NCBI GenBank assembly: GCA_025526935.1
Contig: JAHLKD010000077.1
Location: 124,001-188,000 of the forward strand
Reading direction: 5' to 3'
DNA: 64,000 nucleotides
Origin: Cladochytrium replicatum
Lineage: Eukaryota; Chytridiomycota; Chytridiomycetes; Cladochytriales; Cladochytriaceae
Shown here: positions 23,441 through 35,090 of the stretch, in pieces
How positions within the stretch are numbered: the first letter of the stretch is position 1
Layout of the letters: every line of letters starts with the position of its first letter
Notes under the pieces: model-generated
What the model was told of the DNA's origin: nothing
Databases searched by the model: none
Seen by the model: the letters and a program-made list of their open reading frames with translations, nothing else
Position numbers and translations under genes: made by a program

Positions 23441-24883
23441 CTATTCAATACAAGGGCTATTATTTGCAACAAAGAACAAAAAGCCTTTACAAGTCTTGCT
23501 GCTGCAAGCGCAGGGCACAACTCCCTTGAGTCCCTTAACGTCCTGATTTTGGGTGTAGTCGAATGTGAGTTCTTCCCCAGCCCGGATGTCCCGTTTCGCA
23601 AAAAACGCCACCCGATGGATACGAGGGTCCTGTGTATCGCAGTATATTGAGATCACGACCATGTTTGGGCTGCAACTGTGGTTGAAGAATCTGGAAGCGT
23701 TCCCTATGTACGTTGCATCGAGGGCGAACTGTGTTTCCTGACCATGGTCCATGTCGAATATGTAGCGCAGGTTCAGCTTATCATACTCTTTCTCACGGTC
23801 GTGCACCATGCTCATTGTGATGACTTCGCCAAGGTACTCGGCAATGAAAGTTCCTTTCGGAATGGCGATGCGGTTATCTGCCTTCTTCGACGATCCTACG
23901 CCTTTTGATCCTGAGGAGACCGCAGCTGTGTCCAGCACCGCACGGACTCCCAAGCCCTTTCTACCGCTCCGGAATAACTCCAATGGTGGCGTGATTCCGG
24001 TTTGGACCACGCGCGACGGACAGTGCGATCCACACGCGCATTTTGAGTTGCATTCGTAGGCTAGACACACTTTGACGTCGATCAGCCGGCCATTTTTGCC
24101 GTACGCACAGTCTCCGCCAAGACATGGGCAATCACCATCGCACCCTTCATCCCCGCAGCCGCAACCGTACATGAAGTCGCTGAGCGTTTCGATACTGATC
24201 CCTGTCTCTTCGTTGTAAACTAAGCGATCCACCCAGGTGAGGTTTTCAGGGGGAGGTTCATCAACATTCGATGCTATTCGAAGGTTCATTCCGTTGTCGT
24301 CAATCAAAGACCTCCATTGTGCCTGATATTCTTCCACCTGCTGCCGGGATTTCTTAGGTGTTTGTGGCCTTCTATTTGAAACCGAGAGAGAAGTCAAAAG
24401 TTGTTGATGAGCACCAATGGACCCTTTCTTTGTGTTCGTTCGTGCATCCTGAGGTGGACTAGTGGGTGCCGATCTTCGTGAAATTGATCCGCTGAGCGAT
24501 TTAGATGGTAATCGGGTATAATATGATTGAATTTGCAGCGTTGGTGGGGCATTCTTTCGTCTCTTATCTGTCCTGCCTTCCTCACTCGTCTGCGAGGCTG
24601 GTCGTTTTCCTTTCCTAAATCCCGGCCTCTGAGTTCCTGTTAGCTCGTGATATGTATCCACCAGATCCTGACAACCCTCCAAGTTGCCTGGAGGTTCCCA
24701 AGTGTCGTCTTCCGCCTCGTAACCTTTCCACCTCACGCGATATATTCCAGCCTTGCAAGTTAAAAGTTTTTTAAAAAAGGAATAACTCAGATATATATTC
24801 CGGAATACCTCCTGGTTGCAGTCTACGATCGCCTCGACTTCGAATTCATTTTTGAGTTGGTATTGAGAATCGATGCCCTCCAT
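23441..24883 (-). CDS. Histone H3K9 methyltransferase, SUV39/Clr4 type
   Basis: Heterochromatin-forming lysine methyltransferase, about 461 aa. The chromodomain at residues about 10-70 has FEVEAIVDCN, then after an intron AGIYRVRWKGYEAEDDTWEP. The pre-SET zinc cluster contains CGCGDEGCDGDCPC and CNSKCACGSHCPS. The SET domain shows GTFIAEYLGEVI, RFFNHSCSPNMVV (the NHSC motif) and GEELTFDY. Post-SET is CACSSKTCKG. The 57-nt intron (24752-24808) splits the chromodomain, is a multiple of three and contains no stop, so its retention would insert 19 residues without breaking the frame. The ATG at 24881-24883 is chosen because it places the chromodomain near the N-terminus and lies downstream of the divergent TFIIA promoter. 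Clr4 relatives partner with HP1/Swi6. Confidence 0.94.
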   Translation of the reverse strand: MEGIDSQYQLKNEFEVEAIVDCNQEVFRNIYLSYSFFKKLLTCKAGIYRVRWKGYEAEDDTWEPPGNLEGCQDLVDTYHELTGTQRPGFRKGKRPASQTSEEGRTDKRRKNAPPTLQIQSYYTRLPSKSLSGSISRRSAPTSPPQDARTNTKKGSIGAHQQLLTSLSVSNRRPQTPKKSRQQVEEYQAQWRSLIDDNGMNLRIASNVDEPPPENLTWVDRLVYNEETGISIETLSDFMYGCGCGDEGCDGDCPCLGGDCAYGKNGRLIDVKVCLAYECNSKCACGSHCPSRVVQTGITPPLELFRSGRKGLGVRAVLDTAAVSSGSKGVGSSKKADNRIAIPKGTFIAEYLGEVITMSMVHDREKEYDKLNLRYIFDMDHGQETQFALDATYIGNASRFFNHSCSPNMVVISIYCDTQDPRIHRVAFFAKRDIRAGEELTFDYTQNQDVKGLKGVVPCACSSKTCKGFLFFVANNSPCIE

Positions 24884-24921
24884 TACAGCTAATACGTGGC
24901 TTGTTACCCGCAAATCTTCGA

Positions 24922-25415
24922 ATGGTAAACAAAACTGGAGTCGGAAATGTTCCTTAAAAAAAGCAAACTTCCATGTTGTGCAGGCTGCCACCCAGTACGA
25001 GCTCTACCGTCGTTCGTCGCTGGGAAACTCGCTTATCGAGGCCCTCGACGTGCTGCACACCAACGACCTCATGTCGCCCCAAATGGCCATGAAAGTGCTT
25101 TCGCAGGTAGATTTGGTGACAGACTGCTTATGTTGTTCTTTATGCTTACTGGGAATTAGTTCGACACATGCATCGCTGAGTCTTTGCAGCAAGTCCGCTC
25201 CAAAGCAACAATGAAGGTTCTTCCATTGACCTCACAACTGTATGCTGTATGGTTGATATTGACAGAGCCGTCAGGGATCGAAGCTCACATACGGGTACTG
25301 CGACGATGTCTGGACTTTCATTGCGAGGGACGTCACCGTCCGCATCGACCAGGAGTCCTTCAATGCCGACAAGATCAAAATTGTCGCATGCTCCGCAAAA
25401 TCGGGCACATCCTGA
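24922..25415 (+). CDS. TOA2: Transcription factor IIA gamma (small) subunit, TOA2
   Basis: General transcription factor subunit that stabilises TBP on DNA together with TFIIA alpha/beta. The four proposed exons are 24922-24924, 24984-25106, 25160-25216 and 25275-25415, totalling 324 nt (107 aa; family about 105-125). The coding part of exon 1 is only the ATG; the donor GTAAAC follows directly. Then AATQYELYRRSSLGNSLIEA, SPQMAMKVLSQ, FDTCIAESLQQVRSKATMK, and GSKLTYGYCDDVWTFIARDV, the diagnostic C-terminal beta-barrel strand (family YRFCDNVWTF). The ending FNADKIKIVACS fits TOA2. Introns are 53-59 nt. Only 38 bp separate its ATG from that of the SUV39 gene. Confidence 0.95.
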
Positions 25416-25482
25416 TGAAAACAACCCTTAACTTTCAATCATGTACAGAATATGTATTTAAGGGGACAGATACGAAGCTTTT

Positions 25483-28424
25483 CTACTCTTCGTACTGATC
25501 CAACGCTTTCATGAATAGCTCGAAATCGTCCCGCTTGATTTCAATGACCGAACTCTCAAATCCGTCATATCGTACGTTCGCGCCGGTTCTTTCTGCTGTT
25601 GTTTGGAATGCCAGACCGAATTGACTGCATAAATTAATAAGTGGTATCAGTTTGAGTCATACAAATGAATATAACAGAGAGCTTGCTTTTTAACTTCAAT
25701 GTCGGGAGAGTAACCTTGCAGGCCGACCACAATGAAGCTGTCCTTCTTGAGGTCTGGCGCCGCAATAACCAGCGGAAGCTGCTTCTGGTGATATTCCTGA
25801 AACAGAGGATTATGTCTGGGAATGATAGCACAAACGACTTGACACCTGCCTGGTACACCATTGCAATGAAGCTCGCTAGGCGCTGGAGCAATGACATACT
25901 GCGAGCAAAGATGCTGGCGTCCATTTCACCAGCCCCCAAACCAATGGAGTCCGTTCCAAGTCCTGGAACCAAATTTGAAAAAGTTCTCAAGAAATCAACA
26001 ACGGTGATATGCCGCACCTGAAAGGATTGCGTAACGATAATTCTTCAATGTCTTGACTTGGTGCTTATCGATAACAGAAAGGCCAGTCCGCACGAGAGCT
26101 TTCTGTAGCTGCATCGACAAGTGGATCCCATGATACAGCAAGTCAAAGCTGAAATTATCAAGAAACGTTGGTTAAAGTGACTTCTTCGACCTTTGCGAAG
26201 ATACACACCTGTCAAGTGCATCGTAGGCAATGAAGAAGTTTTGCATCCAACCTCTTCCCTTTCCCTTTCCTCGCGATTTCCCCTCCTCATCATTCTCCTC
26301 ATCCCCTTCTTTTCGGTTCGGATCATTTTCATCATCTCCAGCATCGTCATATTGATCCCATCCGGAAAGAGCCCGGTTATTTTGCACATGAAACATTAAA
26401 CTGACCGCTGCCGCACCAGTTTTCGTTCCAACGCCAACTCCACTCTGTGTGTTGAGCTCGGCCAGCGCAACGCCAGACAATCCGCCAGAACGCGCACCTA
26501 CTCCGCCTCCCGCTCCAACTATCGAGCCTCTTGGACCTGCACAGGATTCACCAGCACGCCCGCCCCGAGAAGATTCGATTGTGTCATCTGCACCAAGTGC
26601 GTGCTGCAATATCCACCCCCGACCGTGATCAAGCAAGGCAGAAAGGGAATACACGGCATCAGATGCAGATATGGTGCATTTGAAACCTTGATGCTTGAAA
26701 AAGGATGGGTAAACAATGTCGGCGAGGTTGTATCGGGCTGAAAGATGGGATAGCCTTCCGCGCAACAAATGCTTGAACTTGATGTGCATAGCAGTAAATG
26801 GTTCCCTGCATTCCTTATGTGGGAAGCTGCGGTGAACATTTTTTTAGGACGTTATGTCTCCAAGTTCCAAGTTGGACTTACCCCATTTGAACCATCATAT
26901 TCACCAGTCTTTGTCGACCTTTCTCTTTCCATATACCAAGTTTGGAGGCAACATAGCTGGAGTGAAACATAGAATCCCGCAAATTCCAATGTCTCAGCAG
27001 CATCAATCGAAATTCGTCCCCTTGTCGAATAGTATGATCGTCGGCTGCTTTCCCTGCCGTCGTAATGCCTAATGCTACCTTTTGCTCGTTCTCATTCTGA
27101 TTCTGTAGGCCGAAATCAAAGTCTTCTTCTCCGTCCCCTGGCGCACCATCTGGAGCGATAGAGTTGATGTTGAATCTTGAAACCTCCTCCCCTAGTTTAT
27201 CTGCGAGGGCTCTATACCGCCGGCGGTCAATCTTTTCGTGCAGGAAAAGGTCTGTGAGACCAATGATGGCATTCCAAAGCATCCCGCTGGTAGCACAGCC
27301 CAATTGCAGCGCCATACTGTATATCATCCACGAGCACGGCATTCCCGTAAATGTCCCTTCGGCATAATACTCTGCTATCACTCGCTGAAACGCTTTTCTT
27401 CTTCTTCTCTTAGCCAACCATAATTGGCGCTCGGGTTTTGGATTTTGGCCATCTTCCAATCGTCTCCGCTTGCGCTTTCGTGGATCTGGTGGCTAAATAA
27501 CTGGTTGGCTAAAGAATGTTGCGGAGAGCACCCTGCTACTTGCCTCGTCATCGCTTCTCCGACGGCCTTTTGGACTCTGACCATTTTCTTCTTGGTTGTT
27601 GTCCGATTTTGGTTCCTCATCGACTCCGTCATCGCTTAGCCCATCATCTTCATCTACATCTTCGTCGCCACCATCATCATCCTCGCTCCCGCTTCCATCT
27701 TGGTCAGACGCGCTCTCTTCCCCCTGAAGAATAATGATGTTACAGCATAATTTCAATCATCAATCTTACAATACCTGAAGGAACGCGAAGGCTTCCTCAA
27801 GTTTTGTAGTATCTCCCATCTCTCCGTCGTCAAGTACCGCAACCTAGAACTCCGTCATTGAGCTTTGGGTCTGTCCCTGAATCAGGATACTTACCTGTTG
27901 GTTTCCAAATATGTTATGCAAGTTTAGAGGGCGATGTGAATCTGCGACGTAGACAGTCATATCCTCTGATAAGCCAAAAAACGACTCCAGGTCGATCATT
28001 CCACCACAGTTGAGAAGAATGATGCTTCGCAACTGGAAACAGTGAGCTCGAGCCACTTTGAACGAGGAACAGAAATATCTCCTCCACCTGGGTGTTATCC
28101 TTAATCAGCTCTTCATCCTTCTTTGTCAGCTCGGTGAATCCAGGAACAGGTGCGATTTCGTGAAGTATCGAGTCAGACTTTAAAATGGACTTAAATGGTA
28201 GGCATATAAGCTAGCCGTCTCGCTCAGTCCACACGATCATAAAGCTTCAGAGCTGAATGACAAAGGAACATCATCAGCAGACAGCTCACCTCCAGGATCT
28301 TGCAGGCACAGAGAGAGTCAACGTCCAAGCTGACAAAAATCAGCACAGTGGTGCCGTAATTGAGGGCATCCCGTTTAATTTTCGCGTACGCTGATGCGCC
28401 CATGCGATCGAGAGGCACGAGCAT
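25483..28424 (-). CDS. CDC45: DNA replication initiation factor CDC45
   Basis: Component of the CMG helicase (Cdc45-MCM-GINS) and distant DHH-phosphoesterase relative. The ATG at 28422-28424 gives MLVPLDRMGASAYAKIKRDA and TVLIFVSLDVDSLCACKILE, the conserved CDC45 N-terminus. Further blocks: FGLSEDMTVYVADSHRPLNL, an acidic insert (EEDDGGDEDVDEDDG) normal for the family, PCSWMIYSMALQLGCATSGML, AIIGLTDLFLHEKI, MLLRHWNLRDSMFHSSYVAS, ARYNLADIVYPSFFKHQGFK, and a C-terminal EIKRDDFELFMKALDQYEE. The stop is TAG at 25483-25485. Many short introns. A Gly/Ala/Arg-rich linker near 26480-26580 is longer than in typical homologues. Divergent from NOC3, with 138 bp between start codons. Confidence 0.95.
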
Positions 28425-28562
28425 AGTGCGCCGAGTGTGCCGTGTGTCTCCGTGTGGTTGAGATTGCCCCTCGTCCCAGTATGGCAGGTGTTGCGATGCC
28501 AACTTCGAGCCCTATGCGTAAGCCACACTCGTCCAGAACGCGCTTTTCTTTTGTTTTTCGAG
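28425..28562. promoter_or_regulatory. 138-bp divergent promoter between CDC45 and NOC3
   Basis: Both neighbours start here and run in opposite directions. A DNA-replication gene and a protein that works in both ribosome assembly and pre-replication complexes share the interval, so co-regulation is plausible but not shown. No clear motif was identified. Confidence 0.4.
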
Positions 28563-31500
28563 ATGCGAAAAAAGTCAAAGGTGGGCAAGAGGCGACCGGG
28601 CAAGACCTTGGCAATCCCGACAGGGATCGACGACCCGGAGCTGTCGGATGAGGACCTGCAGCTGTTGGAAGAGTTTGGGGGGGCAGCCTCGTTTCTCACC
28701 CGCCTGAATCCTGAGGTTTTATCGAGGTAAGAAGCCCATGTATCGCAAGGCTGCCATTTTGGACCTGCAAAAAAGTCCAAAGCTCATCAGAAACTTTTAA
28801 ACTGATTCCTAGTGATCAAACATCAAACGTTTCGTGTTTGATCAACTCCATTTAGGAAGGTAGCACTGCAAGCCCCTCTGCCAAGCAGGAAATCACTTGC
28901 GGCCGACCCGGATTTACCAGATATAGATTCTGAAAGTGCCAGTGAGCACGAATCTGTGGAAGAAGCAGGGGATATTGATTCGGAGGATGACAGCGAAGCA
29001 TTTGATGATGCGGACGATTATGAGGACGTGCACCGACGTCCGCAAAAGAAGAAGCGAGAGAATGCTGACGAAATGGAGGCCGAGTATGAGCAGAATCCGC
29101 GTCTTTCGAAAGCAGCAAACACCAGTGACTTTGATGAACCAAGTATAACAACAAACGGGATCACACGACGTTCAGCAGCATTGCCCGTAATAGACTCCAC
29201 CGGTCAGCTTGTCAAGCAAAATAAGACTCTTGAAGTGAACATGGACGCAGCGTTCGCGATCACCGCTGATCATCGGGCACAAAAGATGTCGAAACGGGAC
29301 AAGAAAAGTGTCGCTGCTGAAGAAAGAAACAAAGCCGTCGCAACTCCTCTGAAACCAGAACAAGATGCGAGAGTAGAAAACGGCACGAGCTCAAGTGGTC
29401 AAGCGTCTGCAGAAGCGGAACCTCCGAAGAATCCCAAAGCCAGACGGGTTTTCTTGCAGGAACAGCTTGCCGAAGCTGCCTCTCTTGTTCTGGCAGATCC
29501 GGAGAAAAATGTTCGTGTCTTTCTTTTACTCATGTAGCATTATCCTAATCCCATTGTTCAGATTGCCACCCTAAGCAGGCTTCGGAGGTATGTTACCGAC
29601 GAAAGCGACCAGCACATCAAGCAGCTTGCACTGCTCACCCTACTCGCCGTGTACAAAGATGTCATCCCGGGATATGCGATTCGGCCCTTGACTGAAAAGG
29701 AAAAGACTGCCAAAGTATCCAAAGAAGTAAAAGCGCTCCGAAACTTTGAAGAGTCTTTGGTTTCAAATTATCAATCGTACCTGCAGACAATTGAACAAAT
29801 CATCTCAAGTAAGAGGTTTGTTTTTCTCAGAGTGCGAGATGGATTTTAAACGGATCACATTATTCAGAATCTTCGAAAGCAACTTACGGAACTTTCCTCG
29901 CCGCTGTTAAATGCGTAGCAGGGCTTTTGGCGACTGTGACACACTTCAACTATCGAATTAACTTGATGACTTTGGCTGTCAATGTGCTCACTTCAAACAC
30001 ATCAATAGAGGTATGTATTTTTTGGAGCAGAACGAGCTGTTCCTAATCTCCTTCTAGATTATAGTTTTGCTTACGGATGCCTTTGCAACTGTATTTCAAA
30101 ACGACGAGGAAGGGCTGCATTCTCTTGAAGCCTTGAAGGCGCTGTCCAAAGGGATCAAGCGAGTCGGCTACGTTGTCAATGAGCGCGTTTTATCCACGTT
30201 TTTGCATTTGCGACTGGTCGAAGAGCTGTCCACTGATACTCTCAACGGATCTGCCCCACAACCAACTGTAACTCGCGGGAAGCGAAAACGAAACGCTGAA
30301 AAGGAGCATATATCGAAGCGGATGAAGAAGGCGCTCAAAAAAGACAAGGAGGTTGAAGAAGAAATGCGGGAGGCAGAGGCCGTTGTGGACAAAGAGGAAC
30401 TACAGAAGAGAGTGAGTAACTTTTTGGCTTTGCAAGAAGCTGAGCTTACGCATTCCTCTTATTTTATAAGCAAGCGGAAACACTTAAGATTGTTTTCGTT
30501 GCGTATCTTCGGATATTGCGAAATTCACAGTCTCGAGCTTGTCTGTCGGCCGTTTTTGCAGGAATCACTCGTTTTGCCCATCTCATAAATGTGGATGTGT
30601 ACACTGATTTGATCACGGTACTCCGTGGCATCTGCGAAAACATTCTGAAAGAAGATGAGCAAGCACTCACACATTCCGACGCGCGCTGTGCTCTCCATGG
30701 AGTTGTAGCAGCATTACAGCTTGCCACGGGACAAGGTAAAGGTTATGCGTTCTGTTTTTGTATCCCACTGACTCTTTCAAGGGCAAGGTCTGAACATCGA
30801 CATGCGAGAGTTTGCCTTCATGTTCTACAGACTATTGCTTCAGCTTCCCATGGTATCTGATGTACCATGTCCTCAACAACCAACACAAAATCCTAAAGCG
30901 AGTGGGGATATATCAACGGGGCCACTACGCCTTCTATCGGTAGCCGAGCTGGCTGTTATGGGGCTGAACATTTTGTTTAGCCAGAAGCAGGTGGGAGAAA
31001 CGTTGTTATGGCTTTGCATTCTATGAATCGCCTGGGATGAGAAATGGGAAATGAAAACAAATGATTTCATGTTGTACATCATTCGATGTTTCAACAATTG
31101 GTTCTTCTGAGGCTGACGATTTCCTTGCATATGACTTTAACGGTATCTTTGACAAGGCTTATTGACGTGATTTGTTTTTAGAGCGGGATTACACGCTTAG
31201 CTTCGTTTGTGAAGCGACTCGCATTGGTCTCCTTGCACGTCCCAAGTAACACTGCGATTGCCTGCTTAACTGTGATTCGCTTGCTCTTCGTGGTACTTAT
31301 GTCCGGTTCATTTGATATACGAACCTAATTCATGTCTACTCTCAACAGAAGTTTCCCAAACTCGGCAATTTGCTATCTTCTGACAGCGCAATTGGAACCG
31401 GTGTCTACCAGCCGACCTTAGACGACCCTGACCTAGCAAATCCGTTCACAACAAATTTGTGGGAGCTGTCGGCTTTCAAGGTATTAATGGACGCCCGTAG

Positions 31501-31944
31501 CTCTGGCCAAGTGTAAATTTTAATCGTTTCGCTCAACGTATTCAGACACACTATCATCCAGTGGTACGAACGCTCGCCCACCATATCCTTGCCTCAGTGT
31601 CGGACCAGGAGTCTTTGGTGAACACAGTAACGAAAATAAAGTCCGTTCCCCCAGAGTTGAACTACCCGGCTGCGACACTTCTCCGACGCTATTCATGGCT
31701 ACAACAGAATCAAAATGGTTCGAGATCTGAAGACGGAGCCAGTTGTTTGAGATTAGCCTTCGTTCCGCCAATGGAGATGCCCAAGAACATTACTGCCTCA
31801 ATCCAACGGAGCAAAACAAAGGGTATCAGAATACGAGCGCATGATTTCATGGGGATGATGGACGATGACTTTTCTACAGAAGACGAGCTGCATTGTCAGC
31901 AAGCATTGTTGAAATATTTTGATGACCATATTCTTAATGCATAA
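28563..31944 (+). CDS. NOC3: Nucleolar complex protein NOC3
   Basis: Ribosome-biogenesis factor that works with NOC2 in 60S export; yeast Noc3 also joins pre-replication complexes. The ATG at 28563 gives a basic MRKKSKVGKRRPGKTL start, then LSDEDLQLLEEFGGAASFL. Exon 2 has a long acidic stretch and nuclear-localisation-type KKKRE. The NOC3 core: IATLSRLRRYVTDESDQHIK, LLTLLAVYKDVIPGYAIRPL, VSKEVKALRNFEESLVSNYQ, FRTFLAAVKCV-like residues near 29900, and in the second half ITRFAHLINVDVYTDLI, MREFAFMFYRLLLQLP and the CBF/Mak21-type end (YHPVVRTLAHHILA). The stop is at 31942-31944. About eleven short introns. Order and size (about 850-900 aa) agree with the family. Confidence 0.92.
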
Positions 31945-32001
31945 GAAAAATCATGTTTTATGAAAGATGATCGTGTGCGTTTTTTTTCGTCTATGGATGG
32001 G

Positions 32002-33331
32002 TTAAACAGAATCCTTTGGTTCAACCAAAAAGCAGAGACTGTACGGATTCATGGGAGTAAGGTGTGGTCGTTGTGATGTGCTCGTGTCCATTCGTGATGT
32101 TGGTCTCAACTTCCTCTGCACAGCTTCGGCAAATGGTGGTGGAACATCCTCCGTCTCAAGCGATGCCACGAGAAAGCGTGGATCGATCACAGTTTGCCGT
32201 GAACATGGTTGAACAATTCGGCCAAGCCGAACGTGAACAGCCTGAATCCAAGGGAATGAAGTTCCTGATGAAAGCCGATCAAATGCCGGCAAAAATATAT
32301 ATATATGTATACCTCGATTGCTTGGTTTCGATTCCATCGGCTGAGATCACATATAATAGTGTTCAAATACAATCCAAATGACGAACTAAGTATTTCTGAC
32401 CTTGTAGTAACCTGGCCCCACGAAAGTAGCCGTGCATTGATGTGTTTCGGGAAATCTGGGTACGCCGCTGTGAAAAGCCGTTGACGAAACGTCAGAGACT
32501 TGCGTCTTCAATTGGTCGTATGTTCCTGGCCCAATGTTTGCCGTGTTCTGTTCACCATGTTCAACTTCTGCTTACAAACAATCCCTCTCACGATCCTCTT
32601 ACTTTTTGGGTTTGAGCAAACCGTTCGGGAGATTGTGCCCAGCGGTCTTTGCGAGTCGATGTGGTTCCTCTCCTTGCGTCGCGATTCGGCCATGCGAGCG
32701 GGTATGGATCGTACGTTCCCACACTAGGTGCCTCAGAATACTGTCTGCCATCTAACCCCACTTTACTGTTGGAAAAGCTACCGAACGAAAGCCCACGCGA
32801 GGGCTTGATCAACCCGGAGATTCTCCCACTCTGGGTTCTTGCGTGGTTCGAAGTGCGCTTGCGAGATGAGGACGGTGCGCTCGAGCGGCTGACGTGCCCG
32901 AGGTTCTTTATATTCACCTCGCTTCGTGACATGCTGAAGTCCCCAGAGCGAGAGAACGACTCATCGACCTCGCTCAGCTGCCACGGACTCCCTTCCCCTT
33001 CTTCACCATCTTCACCCAGCACACCGACGCTTTTGATCCTCCGAGCAGAGCGACCCGGTATATGGCTGTCTTCAAGAACTATCACTGAGCGGCGACGTCG
33101 TGCTGACGCTGGCGTGGATGTCGGGATCACGGGCAAATCGATGGTAGAGTTTGGGTTTGTAGCTATCAGTGTGGCTCCGGGCTGGTCTCCACCGCCGATG
33201 TATTCGCGGCTGGCCCTAGCGGAACTTCTGCGCGAGCCGGCACTGAAGAGATCCCGACTGGCCCTAGCTGAACCACGACGAGAGGGTGGTTTGGATCCTC
33301 CGCTTCCAATCCGGTTTCCTTCCGCTTCCAT
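32002..33331 (-). CDS. Sperm-tail PG-rich (STPGR/SHIPPO-like) repeat protein, probably axonemal
   Basis: ATG at 33329-33331. Exon 1 (to about 32605, GTAAGAG donor) encodes a Ser/Arg-rich disordered region (repeated SARASR). It then has APSVGTYDPYPLAWPNRD followed by RWAQSPERFAQTQK, a degenerate PG repeat. The next exon (about 32540 to 32405) contains NIGPGTYDQLKTQVSDVSST, a textbook GPGTYD repeat, then FVGPGYYK directly before a GTCAGA donor. The two final exons, joined through a small 28-nt exon, end with TAA at 32002-32004. PGPGxY repeats are found in microtubule inner proteins of cilia and flagella; that role is inferred. I cannot assign a specific family member. The reading frame of the last exon is the longest available but is less certain than the first two. 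Confidence 0.6.
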
Positions 33332-33688
33332 ACGTGGAAGTAATATGCCGAATTAAAATTCGTGCTATTCAGCTTTATCTTCACTTGAACACAAAACTTC
33401 AACCAATCAGCCTCTGATTTTGAGTGCATTGTCCCGAAATTTTGGTCCCCCCAAAATGTGTCTAATAATGTACCATTGCACTATTGCTACGCTTCTAGGC
33501 GTTGAATTAACGCCGATTCGAACAAAAAATCTACAGATTTGAAATTATTTATGTACTTTATAAGGACTCCATAAGGACTTGCCTAAAACGACTGATTTGG
33601 ATGTCGCGTACTGCTTGACTTGGGAAGTTCCTACTTTCCCACGATTCCATCACATCCCGGACAAGTTTGGCCAGAGCAATCACCAGCC

Positions 33689-35090
33689 ATGGGCTCACCA
33701 TCCGTTCAAGCTCCCAGTGAGCCCCCGATGCAGATCCACTCCATTCCACGCTCATTCGCAAAGAACCTGCCCACGCCTGTGCAAGAAGACCAGTGCTACA
33801 CCGGACTCATCGGATGCATCGGATCCGTCCTCGGTTGTCTAGGTTCACCAAAAAAATGAAAGCTCAATTCTGGAAACAGAGCAAAAAAGACTAAAAGCAT
33901 GATCTCTTTGCAGGATCCGTACCGTGTCTCGTGTGTTTCCCGAATCCCTTCAGGACTGTGAATCAAGGAAATGTTGGTTTGATCACACGCTGGGGACAGT
34001 ACTACCGAACTGTGGATGCGGGGTATGTGAAAAAGCCCTTTCAACTTTTTTTTAACGTTGAAAATGTTAATTTTTGTGTTCTGCAGCTTGTACCAGATCA
34101 ACATTTGCACAGAGGCTATCCAGCAATTAGGTCAATCCACACATTTATTGATCCGTGGAACAACCTGATCTTTCCATTTGTCACTGAAATCCTCAATTTG
34201 CACAGAGGTCAAGCTCCAGCTCTCAGACATCCCACAGCAGTTCGTCATGACCAAAGACAACTGCAGCGTCAAAATCGACAGTGTCTTGTACTGGTAAACC
34301 CCTTTGCGTAGTTTTTCTATTTCAACTCGGCAACCTAAAAATCATGTGGGACAAATTATTTAGGCACATCATCGATCCCGTTGTGTCCGCCTTCGAAGTC
34401 GCTGATGTCCGCAAAGCGCTGACCGAGCGTACGCAGACGACGCTCAGGCACATCCTCGGCACACGGATATTGCAGGACATCATCGAAAATCGCGACGTAT
34501 TGGCGCGCGAGATCGAGTCCATCATTGCTGGACCGGCCGCAAGTTGGTGAGGAAGCTTCGAATTCACCCGTAATCTACCGTCCATTATAAACCTTTCTCT
34601 CAATATTGCAGGGGTGTAAAAATCGAAAGCATTTTGGTAAACTATTTTTTAGTGTTTCCTCAAATTCGACTGTAATATTTCATACTTGCTTTCTAGATCA
34701 AGGATATCCAGTTCAGCCAGGAACTGCAGGAAACCCTCTCCTCCGCCGCAAAGCAGAAACGTGTTGGTGAATCCAAAGTCATCGCCGCTGCGGCCGAAGT
34801 CGAAGCCGCCAAACTCATGCGCGAGGCTTCGGATATCCTAAACACACCAGCAGCGATGCAGATCCGATGTATGTTTTAACAGATTCCACCTATCTCTCCG
34901 TTTTTGTTTGACGATCGCTTGCTCTTGCATCTGTGAAGATCTCGAAACCCTCAGTTCTATGGCGAAAAGTTCGGGTTCGAAAGTCATCTTCATGCCCACC
35001 AGTACAGAAGGAGGCGGTGGTGCGCACATGGGCTTGAGAGCCGTGATCGATCGCGCCGTTCTGGAGACCATTGGCGAAGAGAAACATTGA
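33689..35090 (+). CDS. Stomatin/podocin-like SPFH-domain membrane protein
   Basis: Prohibitin-superfamily scaffold that organises membrane microdomains. The ATG at 33689 starts MGSPSVQAPSEPPMQIHS. A hydrophobic hairpin split by an intron follows (CYTGLIGCIGSVLGCLG, then SVPCLVCFPNPFRTV); its many cysteines suggest palmitoylation. SPFH core: QGNVGLITRWGQYYRTVDAG, LYQINICTEAIQQL, VKLQLSDIPQQFVMTKDNCS, VKIDSVLYWHIIDPVVSAFE, VADVRKALTERTQTTLRHIL and REIESIIAGPAASWGVKIES. The flotillin-like coiled coil (EAAKLMREASDIL) and a Gly-rich C-terminal tail complete it; stop at 35088-35090. About seven exons with 50-70-nt introns. It matches fungal stomatin-like proteins in layout and length (about 300 aa). 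Confidence 0.93.
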
